NCBI RefSeq assembly: GCF_002843305.1
Contig: NZ_PGSG01000006.1
Span: 62,001 to 126,000 of the forward strand
Reading direction: 5' to 3'
Length of the DNA stretch: 64,000 bases
Source: Streptomyces barkulensis
GTDB lineage: Bacteria > Actinomycetota > Actinomycetes > Streptomycetales > Streptomycetaceae
Shown here one piece after another: positions 31,146 through 40,167 of this stretch. The notes beneath the pieces were generated by a model. It did no database searches and was not told the origin of the DNA. It worked only from the letters and a program-made list of their open reading frames with translations. Position numbers and translations under genes: made by a program. Within the stretch, counting starts at the first letter, position 1, and every line of letters begins with the position of its first letter.

Positions 31146-32207
31146 CTACCCTCGCGGGGTCTCCGAGGGCATGACGGTGGTGGAGGGGGTGGCGCGGCGG
31201 ATGACGACGAGGCGGTCGGTGAGCTCCAGGACCGCCGCGTCCGGGTCGTCGTAGCCCAGCACCCGGTGGCCGCGCACCACGGAGACCACGAGGTCCCTGC
31301 ACTCGCGCGGGGAGCGGCCTGCCTCGGCCTTGGTGACCGGGCGCTCGGTCAGGTTCAGCCCCGTGCCCTGGTGGATCAGGTCCTCCATGACCGCGCCCGC
31401 GCTCGGGCTGAGCATGGACATGCCGAGCAGCCGTCCGGCGGCACTGGCGCTGGTGATCACGGAGTCCGCGCCGGACTGCCGCAGCAGCGGCGCGTTCTCC
31501 TCCTCGCGCACCGCCGCGACGATGCGCAGATTGCGGTTGAGCTGGCGGGCGGTGAGCGTCACCAGGACCGCGGTGTCGTCACGCTGGGTGGAGATGACCA
31601 CCTGGGCCGCCCGCTGCACCTCCGCCTTCAGCAGGACGTCGCTGCGGGTCGCGTCGCCGACGACGCCGGTGAAGCCGTCGGCGTTCGCCGCCTCGACGAC
31701 CTTGCGGCTCGGATCGATTATCACGATCCGCTCCCGGGGGACCCCGGTCGAGATGAGCGTCTCGGCCGCGGAGCGCCCCTTCGTGCCGAAGCCGATGATG
31801 ACGGTGTGGTCGCGCAAGGAGGACCTCCAGCGGGCCAGGCGGAACTGCTGGCGGGTCCGTTCGGCCAGCACCTCCAGAGTGGTGCCGATCAGGATGATCA
31901 GGAACAGGACGCGCAGCGGGGTGATGACCAGGACGTTGACCAGCCGGGCGCTGTCGCTGACCGGGGCGATGTCGCCGTAGCCGGTCGTGGAGAGACTGAC
32001 GGTGGTGTAGTAGAAGCAGTCCAGCAGCGAGACCTCGCCGTCGGCGCCGTCGTTGTAACCGTCGCGCTCGAGGTACACCAGGAACACCGTCACGAGCAGC
32101 ACGACCAGCGCGGCCACCAGCCGCCGCAGCACCTGCCGCAGCGGCCCGGCCGGCGGCTCGGGAAGCTGCACGAAGTGCTGCAGCTCCTCGGGCGAGGTGT
32201 GGTTCAT
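31146..32207 (-). CDS. Potassium channel with RCK (TrkA-N) domain
   Basis: Encodes 353 aa. Two membrane helices (about 27-45 and 90-110) flank a pore loop with selectivity filter TTGYGD. The cytosolic part is an RCK/TrkA-N Rossmann domain (VIIGFGTKGRSAAETL, IIDPSR, VVGDATRSDVL) and a TrkA-C-like end (about 260-345). The order resembles MthK/Kch channels gated by Ca2+ or nucleotide. GFGTKG is a slightly unusual version of the GxGxxG loop (third Gly displaced). It probably sets membrane potential or K+ balance. The moeA stop lies 4 nt away on the same strand. Confidence 0.92.
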   Translation of the reverse strand: MNHTSPEELQHFVQLPEPPAGPLRQVLRRLVAALVVLLVTVFLVYLERDGYNDGADGEVSLLDCFYYTTVSLSTTGYGDIAPVSDSARLVNVLVITPLRVLFLIILIGTTLEVLAERTRQQFRLARWRSSLRDHTVIIGFGTKGRSAAETLISTGVPRERIVIIDPSRKVVEAANADGFTGVVGDATRSDVLLKAEVQRAAQVVISTQRDDTAVLVTLTARQLNRNLRIVAAVREEENAPLLRQSGADSVITSASAAGRLLGMSMLSPSAGAVMEDLIHQGTGLNLTERPVTKAEAGRSPRECRDLVVSVVRGHRVLGYDDPDAAVLELTDRLVVIRRATPSTTVMPSETPRG

Positions 32208-32211
32208 GCCG

Positions 32212-33756
32212 TCACGCCCACGGGAGTCTCAGAAGGTGTACGCCGGCGCCGGTGGGAGCGCCGCCGGGCGGCACGACCGCCAGGGCGGTGGCCGCCGCGA
32301 TGCCGCGGAGCATCGCGGGGCCGCTGAACCGCAGCGGCCGTACGCCACCGCCATCCTGCACGACCGGGACCAGACGGGTGTCACGGGGGTGTCCCTGGAT
32401 CTCGCCGAGGAGGGCGGCGGTGGGCAGTGTGCCGTCTCCGGTGCGCTGTTCGGTGCGCTGTTCGGTGCGCTGTTCGGTGCGCGCTCCGGCGGGCCGGACG
32501 GTACGCGGTCCGGTGCGCCGCGCCTCGGACGGACCGGCGCCGGTGGCGGCCCGCAGCAGCGGTTCGGCGAGGGTGAGCAGCCCGGACACGGCCGCCAGCG
32601 GGTTGCCGGGCAGCCCGACCAGATGCGCGCCCGAGGGCAGCCGTGCCAGCAGCATCGGGTGGCCGGGGCGTACGCGCACCCCGTCGACCAGCAGCTCCGC
32701 CCCCAGGCGGCGCAGAGCCGGGTGGACGTGGTCGACGGGGCCGGCGGCCGTGCCGCCGGTGGTGACGACGAGGTCGGCGGCGGTCCCATCCAGCGCGGCG
32801 TACAGCGCCCCGGCGTCGTCGCCGAGCCGGCGGGTGGCGGTGACCTCGGCGCCCAGAGCCGTCAGCCAGGGGCCGACCATCGGGCCGAGCGCGTCGCGGA
32901 CCCGGCCGCCGGACGGGATACCGGAAGCCAGCAACTCGTCGCCCAGCACCAGGACTTCGACGCGGAGACGGCGCAGGACCGGCAACTCGTCCCAGCCCGC
33001 GGCGGCGGCCAGCCCCAGCACGGCCGGGGTGACCGGCGTACCGCCGGGCAGCAGGTGGTCGCCCGCCCGGCACTCCTGGCCGCGCGGGCGGATGTCCGCG
33101 CCGTGCTGGGGCGCGCCGTTCGCACGCAGCCGCCGGTCGCGGACCTCGCCGTACTCGGAGCGCAGTACGGCGGTGGTGCCGGGCGGGATGCGGGCGCCCG
33201 TGGCGATGCGGACGGCGTGGCCGTCCGGCAGCGGGGCCGGGCGGTCGTCGCCGGCCAGGATGCCGTGGGGCGCGCCGGAGGCTGTGCCCCCGGTGTTCCC
33301 GGCGTCCCCGGTGTTCCCGGTGTCCCCGGTGTTCCCGGTGTTCCCGGTGTTCCCGGCGTCCCCGGCGTCCCGCGTGCCGTCCTCGGGGTCGAGCGGCTCC
33401 CACGGGCCGGGCCCGGAGACGGCCCAGCCGTCCATGGCCGAGGTGTCGAACGCCGGCAGATCGGTGAGCGCGGTCAGTGGGGCGGCGAGACGGTGGCCGA
33501 GGGCCTCGTCCAGAGGGACGGTGGCGGGCTCGGCCCGCCGGCCGGCCCCGGCACGGGCGGCGGCGGCACGGGCGGCCGGCCAGTCGCGGTGCCGTGCGCC
33601 GTCCCGCGGGCCGTGGGGGCCGCTCTCCCGGGGAGCCGGGCCGGGTTCCCGGCCCCCGGCCCGGCCGCCACCGCGGGCGGTGCCGTACGTGTCACCGTGC
33701 TTGTCACCGCGGCCGTTGGCCAGGGCCAGGGCATCGGCCAGCTCGTCGCCGCTCAT
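32212..33756 (-). CDS. moeA: Molybdopterin molybdenumtransferase MoeA with repeat insertions
   Basis: Encodes 514 aa. Normal MoeA is about 400-420 aa. DTSAMDGWAV, ATGARIPPGTTAVL, GDELL, TTGGTAAGPVDHV and GLPGNPLAAVS mark the usual domains that insert Mo into adenylated molybdopterin. The extra length comes from a charged N-terminal extension (about 80 aa), a collagen-like GNTGNTGNTGDTG run at about 135-160 encoded by 9-nt repeats (33290-33370), and RTEQRTEQRTEQ (32440-32490). The start ATG overlaps the mobA-like stop by ATGA, so both Mo-cofactor genes are coupled. Confidence 0.9.
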   Translation of the reverse strand: MSGDELADALALANGRGDKHGDTYGTARGGGRAGGREPGPAPRESGPHGPRDGARHRDWPAARAAAARAGAGRRAEPATVPLDEALGHRLAAPLTALTDLPAFDTSAMDGWAVSGPGPWEPLDPEDGTRDAGDAGNTGNTGNTGDTGNTGDAGNTGGTASGAPHGILAGDDRPAPLPDGHAVRIATGARIPPGTTAVLRSEYGEVRDRRLRANGAPQHGADIRPRGQECRAGDHLLPGGTPVTPAVLGLAAAAGWDELPVLRRLRVEVLVLGDELLASGIPSGGRVRDALGPMVGPWLTALGAEVTATRRLGDDAGALYAALDGTAADLVVTTGGTAAGPVDHVHPALRRLGAELLVDGVRVRPGHPMLLARLPSGAHLVGLPGNPLAAVSGLLTLAEPLLRAATGAGPSEARRTGPRTVRPAGARTEQRTEQRTEQRTGDGTLPTAALLGEIQGHPRDTRLVPVVQDGGGVRPLRFSGPAMLRGIAAATALAVVPPGGAPTGAGVHLLRLPWA

Positions 33757-34733
33757 CCGGCGTCCGTTCCCTCTCCGCCGCGGGACTCCCCGCTCCCGCC
33801 GGTCTTTCCCGCCCCCTCCGCCTCCGCGGCGTCGGCGGCCTCCGCGGCCCAGCGCCGGGCCAGTTCGGCGGCCTTGCGCGCGGCCTCGGCCACGTCCTCG
33901 GAGCTCCCGCCCGCACGCGCCGCCGCGTATCCGACGAGGAAGGTCGTCAGCGGGGCGGCGGGCCGGGCCACGCCGTGCGCGGCGTCCCGCGCGAGATCGA
34001 GAAGGGCGGCGGTGTCGACGTCGAGGTCGACACCGAGTTCGGCCTTGGCCGCGGTCATCCATTCGTTCAGCACGCGTCCATGCTCCCTGATGCGGGAGCG
34101 GGCCGAGGCGAGTTCCTCCCGGGTGTCGCAGTCGCGGGCCTCCTCGGGACCGGCGGGGGCGATGCGGCGCAGTACGAGTTCATCGGTGAGCAGCCGCAGG
34201 GGGAGGTTCGCCGGCCGCCCGTGCTCGGCGGTGAGCAGGGCCAGTTCGCGGCGGAGGGACTCGGCGCGGTAGACGCCCAGGAGGGGCTGGGCACGCCCGT
34301 CGTCCACCACGATCGCCCCGTCGGGGGCGTCGTCGGGGGCGTCGTCGGGGCCGGTGTCCGTGCCGTGGATGCCGTGCGTGCCATGCGTGCCGTGCGTGCC
34401 GTGCACGGCGTCCAGCAGCGCCCGCACGGTGGCGGACGTCAGGAACGGCAGGTCGGCGGAGAGCACCAGCACCGTCCCGCTCCCGGTGCGGCGCAGTCCG
34501 GCGTCGAGGGCCGCCAGCGGCCCGCCGCCGGGCGGATCCTCGCGCGCCCAGTCCACCGGCCGGGCCGTCGGCCTGCGCGGGCCGACGACCACCGTCCGCG
34601 CCGCGTCCGCGCAGGCGTCCAGCACCCGGTCGAGCAGCGTCCGGCCCCCGACGGTGAGGGCGGGCTTGTCCACCCCGCCGAGCCGGCGGGCGGCGCCGCC
34701 GGCGATGACGACGGCGTCGTACACATGAGTCAT
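33753..34733 (-). CDS. MobA-like molybdenum cofactor nucleotidyltransferase fused to a DUF6457-type domain
   Basis: Encodes 326 aa. Residues 6-200 are a MobA-like NTP transferase: IAGGAARRLGGVDKP nucleotide loop, GGGPLAAL and LSADLPFLT with the metal Asp. The C-terminal 110 residues (LNEWMTAAKAELGVDLDVDTAALLDLARDAAHGVARPAAPLTTFLVGYAA) match the helical DUF6457 domain, also found as a separate protein in actinobacteria. A HGTHGTHGTHGIHGT run (34360-34400) and DDAPDDAP come from 9- to 12-nt tandem repeats. It probably attaches GMP to Mo-molybdopterin; coupled to moeA. Confidence 0.85.
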   Translation of the reverse strand: MTHVYDAVVIAGGAARRLGGVDKPALTVGGRTLLDRVLDACADAARTVVVGPRRPTARPVDWAREDPPGGGPLAALDAGLRRTGSGTVLVLSADLPFLTSATVRALLDAVHGTHGTHGTHGIHGTDTGPDDAPDDAPDGAIVVDDGRAQPLLGVYRAESLRRELALLTAEHGRPANLPLRLLTDELVLRRIAPAGPEEARDCDTREELASARSRIREHGRVLNEWMTAAKAELGVDLDVDTAALLDLARDAAHGVARPAAPLTTFLVGYAAARAGGSSEDVAEAARKAAELARRWAAEAADAAEAEGAGKTGGSGESRGGEGTDAG

Positions 34734-34803
34734 GCCCCGAGTGTGACCCCCTCCGCCCCGGCCCGGGCGGAGGGGTCTCCGGCCGGGACCGGCGGGGGAG
34801 GAG

Positions 34804-36245
34804 TCAAAGGGTGCGCAGCAGTACGGCCGGATGCTCGACGCAGTCCGCCACGTACCGCAGGAAGCCGCCCGCCGTACCGCCGTCGCACACCCGGTGGTCG
34901 AAGGTGAAGGACAGCTGCACGACCTGGCGTACCGCCAGCTCGCCCTCGTGCACCCACGGCTTGGGGGTGATGCGGCCGACTCCGAGCATCGCCGCCTCGG
35001 GGTGGTTGATGATCGGAGTCGAGCCGTCCACCCCGAACACGCCGTAGTTGTTGAGGGTGAAGGTGCCTCCGGTCAGCTCGGCGGGCGTCAGCCTCCCCGC
35101 GCGGGCGGACTCGGTCAGCCGGGCGATCTCCTCGGACAGCCCGGCCGCGCCACGGGTGTGGGCGTCGCGTACGACGGGGACCACGAGCCCGCGGTCGGTC
35201 TGCGCGGCGAAGCCCAGGTGGACCTCGGGCAGCCGGACGATCTCGCGCGCGGCCGTGTCCACCGTCGCGTTCAGCTCGGGGAACCGGGCGAGGGCGGCCG
35301 TGCAGATCCGGGCGAGGACCGCGAGCAGGGAGATCTTCGGCCCCGCGGCGTTCATCGCCCGCCGGGCGGCGAGCAGTTCGGTGGCGTCGGCATCCACCCA
35401 GCAGGTGGCGTCGGGGATCTCGCGCCGGGAGGTGGAGAGCTTGTCGGCGACCGTGCCGCGCAGCCCGCGCAGCGGGATCCGCTCGCCGCGCACGGCGGTG
35501 CCGGCGGCGGATACGGGTGCGGCGGCGGGTACGGGTGCGGACACGGCGGCGCCGTCGGCCGAGGCGGGCACGGCCTGTGCCTCCGCCACCGCGCGCTCGA
35601 CGTCGGCGCGCAGGATCAGCCCCCGCGGGCCGGAACCGGCGACCTGCCGCAGGTCGATCCCGTGCTCCCGCGCGAGCCGCCGCACCAGCGGCGAGATCAC
35701 CGATACGGGCCCGTCGGCGGGACGGGTCTCCACGGACTCGGCGGGTGCGGAGGCCGCGGAGGGCGCGGACGCCTCCGGGGCCGGAGCCGCGGGGGCCGCG
35801 GGAGCAGCCGGCGCGGCGGACACGACGGCGGGCGGCGGGACGGGCACGCCGTTCGCCGGGCGGATCCGCCTGCGGCGGGCGGCGGGCGCGCCCGTGCCGT
35901 ATCCCACCAGTACGTTCCCGGACTTCTCCGAGGTCTCGGCCGGCACTTCGGCCGGTGCCCCGTCCGCCGCCCCGGCGGGCGAGCCGGCCGGGGCGGCGGA
36001 TGCTCCGACGGCCACCGTCACCAGCGGCGCGCCGACGGGGATCTCGGCGCCCTCCTCCCCGAACCGGGCGGTGACCACACCGCCGTACGGGCACGGCACC
36101 TCGACCATCGCCTTGGCCGTCTCGACCTCCACCACCGGCTGGTCGACGGCGACGACGTCGCCGACGGACACCAGCCAGCGGACGATCTCGGCCTCCGTCA
36201 GACCCTCGCCCAGGTCGGGCAGGGCGAACTCGCGGACCCCGGCCA

Positions 36246-36246
<1 letters not shown>
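34804..36246 (-). CDS. bkdC: BCDH complex E2, dihydrolipoamide acyltransferase (set 2)
   Basis: Encodes 480 aa from ATG 36246, which shares one base with the E1beta stop (TGATG). One lipoyl domain (residues 5-80) carries Lys45 in ETAKA. A long Ala/Pro linker follows, then a subunit-binding domain (SPLVRRLAREHGIDL ... GLILRADV). In the catalytic core the motif reads FTFDHRVCDG, with the His and Asp kept and Cys where set 1 has Val. Compared with set 1 the linker is shorter and the core is divergent, so the two E2 proteins are not recent duplicates. Confidence 0.9.
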
Positions 36247-37378
<1,132 letters not shown>

Positions 37379-37382
<4 letters not shown>

Positions 37383-38557
37383 CGCTCGCCTCCCGCTGCG
37401 TTCCCGGCGGCCCCGCCGTGCCCGGCGGTTCCGTCCCGTCCGTCGTTCTCCGCGTCCAGCTCGGCGCGCAGCTGTGCGGCCTGCTCCCTGAGCTGCGTGG
37501 TCTTCTCCGCGTAGACGTGGTCGAAGAGGTCCGCCGGGTCGAGCACCGGATCCTCGTTCATCGCCTCGCGCAGCCGCGCGGCCATCTCCTCGGCCTCCTC
37601 GTGCGCCCCGTCGCGTGTCGCGTCGTCGAACAGGCCGCGCTCGGTCAGCTCGCGCTCCAGCAGCGCCACGGGGTCGTGTTCGAGCCATGCGCCGACCTCG
37701 TCGTCACCGCGGTAGCGGGTGGCGTCGTCGGCGTTGGTGTGGGCGTCGATCCGGTAGGTCACGGCCTCCACGAGGGTGGGCCCCTCGCCGCGCCGGGCGC
37801 GCTCGACGGCCTCGGCCAGGACGCGGTGGACGGCCGCCGCGTCGTTGCCGTCCACCAGACGGCCGGGGACGCCGTAGCCGACGGCCTTGTGGGCCAGCGA
37901 GGGCGCGGCGGTCTGCTTGGCCAGGGGGACGGAGATCGCGAACCCGTTGTTCTGCACGAGGAAGACCGTCGGGGTGCGCCAGACGGCGGCGAAGTTCAGT
38001 GCCTCGTGGAAGTCGCCCTCGCTGGTGCCGCCGTCGCCGACCATGGCCAGCGCCACCACGTCGTCGCCCTTGAGCCGGGCGGCGTGGGCGAGCCCGACGG
38101 CGTGCGGCAGATGGGTGGCCAGCGGGGTGGACAGCGGGGCGACGCGGTGCCGGTGCGGGTCGTAGCCGGTGTGCCAGTCGCCGCGCAGCAGTCCCAGCGC
38201 CTCGGCCGGATCCATGCCGCGGGCGACGGCGGCGAGGGTGTCGCGGTAGCTGGGGAAGAGCCAGTCCCGTTCCTCCAGCACCAGGGCCGCGGCCACCTCG
38301 CACGCCTCCTGCCCGGTGGAGGAGGGGTAGACGGCGAGCCTGCCCTGCTTGGTGAGCGCGGTGGCCTGCCGGTTGTAGCGGCGGCCCCTCACCAGTTGCG
38401 TGTAGAGCGTCCTGAGCAGGCCGGGATCGAGGTCGGCACCGGTGCCCAGCAGTCGGTACGGCTCGGAGTCCGGCAGCAGCGGCACGGGGTCCGTGCGCGG
38501 CTGCCAGGCGGGCGGCGGCGCGGGGCGGTATGCGCCTGGCTGCTCCAGGACTGTCAT
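37379..38557 (-). CDS. bkdA: BCDH complex E1 alpha subunit (set 2)
   Basis: Encodes 392 aa from ATG 38557 behind a strong AGGAGGT ribosome site. The thiamine diphosphate motif GDGGTSEGD...VQNN and TRYRGDDEVGAW phosphorylation-loop region are present. It is the first gene of the second bkd operon, divergent from an Lrp-family gene as in bacterial bkd systems controlled by BkdR. The C-terminus ends in a Gly/Ala/Asp-rich tail (about 25 aa). Confidence 0.92.
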
Positions 38558-38569
38558 GCGGCACCTCCT

Positions 38570-38634
38570 GGTAGGGGGCATCTGCGGGCAGGGGGACGCA
38601 CTGGATCCGGCGATCCCCCTACCGATTGTTCGGT
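38570..38634. promoter_or_regulatory. bkd/Lrp control region: 9-bp inverted repeat and a phenylacetate-regulon-like operator
   Basis: GGTAGGGGG (38570-38578) is mirrored by CCCCCTACC (38615-38623), 36 nt apart. Overlapping the second arm, ACCGATTGTTCGGT (38621-38634) matches the 14-nt core of the operators at 40031 and 44949 (read as ACCGAACGATCGGT) at 13 of 14 positions. On the minus strand CAAAAT (38649-38644) is a possible -10 placing the start point beside this site. The first dyad may bind the Lrp protein; the second suggests TetR binding. Both are inferences. Confidence 0.5.
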
Positions 38635-38735
38635 CGCCGGCTCATTTTGGCTACGGGTGGCACCGCCCTGTGGACAAACGGTTCTGCGCGGCGTGGGATG
38701 TCGGCAGGACGTCCATGGAGGGGAGGCGGCAGGCC

Positions 38736-39236
38736 ATGCCGGGAGAACAGATGGCCCCCGAGGCGCCGGAGGAGGGGAGCCGGCCGCCCGCCAGACCGCT
38801 CGATCCCGTCGACCGGTCCATCCTGCGGATGCTGCAGCTGGACGGGCGCGCCTCGATACGGTCGGTAGCCGAACGGGTGCACGTGTCCCGGGCGAACGCG
38901 TACGCCCGGATCAACCGTCTCGTGGAGGACGGGGTGATACGCGGCTTCACGGCCCGGGTGGACCATGAGCGCGCCGGACAGGGCGCGTCGGCGTACATCA
39001 CGCTGAAGATCGTGCAGAACTCCTGGCGCGCGGTGCGCGAGAAGCTCCAGGCGCTGCCGGGCGCCGCGCACATCGCGCTGGTCAGCGGCGACTTCGATGT
39101 GCTGCTGCTGGTGCACACCGCCGACAACCGGGCGCTGCGGGAACTGGTGCTCACCCGGATCCAGGCGATGCCGGAGGTGCTGAGCACCCGCACCCTGCTG
39201 GTCTTCGAGGAGACCGACCTCGAACCCGAGCCGTGA
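38736..39236 (+). CDS. Lrp/AsnC-family regulator, probable BkdR
   Basis: Encodes 166 aa from ATG 38736 (GGAGGGGAGG upstream; an ATG at 38715 is possible). LDPVDRSILRMLQLDGRASIRSVAERVHVSRANAYARINRLVEDGVI is the AsnC-type helix-turn-helix; the RAM ligand domain follows (GASAYITLKIV, ALVSGDFDVLLLVHTADN). It is divergent from the second bkd operon. In Pseudomonas and other bacteria the Lrp-type BkdR activates adjacent bkd genes in response to branched-chain amino acids; that role is inferred here from placement. Confidence 0.88.
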   Translation: MPGEQMAPEAPEEGSRPPARPLDPVDRSILRMLQLDGRASIRSVAERVHVSRANAYARINRLVEDGVIRGFTARVDHERAGQGASAYITLKIVQNSWRAVREKLQALPGAAHIALVSGDFDVLLLVHTADNRALRELVLTRIQAMPEVLSTRTLLVFEETDLEPEP

Positions 39237-39295
39237 GCGGCGGGTCTCACCCGGTCCCCGCCCCCGGCTCCCGCGCCGCCACCGCCTGCACGCCG

Positions 39296-39988
39296 CTACT
39301 GCTTGCGCAGCCCCTCGAAGGCCAGCCGCACCACGGCGTCGGCGACCCGCTCGCGGTCCGCGGCGTCCCCGGGCTGCGGACGGTACCACTCCACGATGGA
39401 GTTGATCATTCCGAACAGCAGCCGGGTGGCCAGCCGGGCGTCGGGGTCCGAGCGGATGTCGCCCTCGGCCGCGGCGGCCTTCAGCAGCCCGGCCACCCGG
39501 TGGTCGAACTCCCGGCGGCGCTCCATCGCCCAGCGCTCGGTGCGGGTGTTGCCCCGCACCCGCAGCAGCAGGGTGACGTAGGGCAGCTCGGCCATCAGCA
39601 CCTCGGTGGTGCGGCGGGCGACGTGTTCCAGCCGTTCGATCGCCCGTCCCCGGCCGGCGTCCGGTTCGTCCAGGATGGCGAAGAGACCGTCGAGGGCGCG
39701 GGCTATCGCCCGGCGCAGCAACTCCTCCTTGCTCCGCACGTGGTGGTAGATGGAGGACTTGGAGATCCCCGCCGCACGGGAGAGGTGCTCCATCGAGGTG
39801 CCGTCGTAACCGCGCTCGTTGAACACCTCCACGGCCACCGCGAGGAGCGACTCGGGCGTGTAGGTGTCGCGCCCCGGCGGCTTGGCCGACGGCTTGACCG
39901 GCGACCCGGCCGACGGCTCGACTGGCGGCTTGGCTGGCGGCTCGACTGGCGGCTCGGCTGGCGGCTCGGCTGGCGGCTCGGCTGGCAT
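39296..39988 (-). CDS. TetR-family regulator of phenylacetate genes (PaaR-like)
   Basis: Encodes 230 aa from ATG 39988; GTG 40006 is an alternative with a better ribosome site. The helix-turn-helix (about 40-90) reads LLAVAVEVFNERGYDGTSMEHLSRAAGISKSSIYHHVRSKEELL. The rest is the helical ligand domain. The first 40 residues are an unusual run of EPPAEPP and VEPPAKPP encoded by 12-nt repeats (about 39905-39985). It is divergent from paaN, and identical 17-nt palindromes lie in that gap and before paaA, so it probably represses both until phenylacetyl-CoA or a related thioester binds. Confidence 0.85.
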   Translation of the reverse strand: MPAEPPAEPPAEPPVEPPAKPPVEPSAGSPVKPSAKPPGRDTYTPESLLAVAVEVFNERGYDGTSMEHLSRAAGISKSSIYHHVRSKEELLRRAIARALDGLFAILDEPDAGRGRAIERLEHVARRTTEVLMAELPYVTLLLRVRGNTRTERWAMERRREFDHRVAGLLKAAAAEGDIRSDPDARLATRLLFGMINSIVEWYRPQPGDAADRERVADAVVRLAFEGLRKQ

Positions 39989-40027
39989 GGCCTCGATGTT
40001 ATCCACAGGCGGCCTGCCCCTCTTGCC

Positions 40028-40044
40028 CCGACCGATCGTTCGGT
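40028..40044. promoter_or_regulatory. TetR operator between tetR and paaN
   Basis: CCGACCGATCGTTCGGT is the exact reverse complement of 44949-44965 upstream of paaA. Its core ACCGATCGTTCGGT is an imperfect palindrome of ACCGAxC half-sites. It lies 40 nt from the tetR start and 123 nt from the paaN start, suitable for autoregulation and paaN control. Confidence 0.75.
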
Positions 40045-40167
40045 AGCAGTATCTACCTGTCCGTCCGTCCGCGCACGGCCGCCCGCGTGCCCTCCACGGC
40101 CCGCCCGGGCGCCGTCCGTACGGGCGCCGCCGCCCGCTCGACAAGCTCGACGAGGAGTTGGTCCCCG

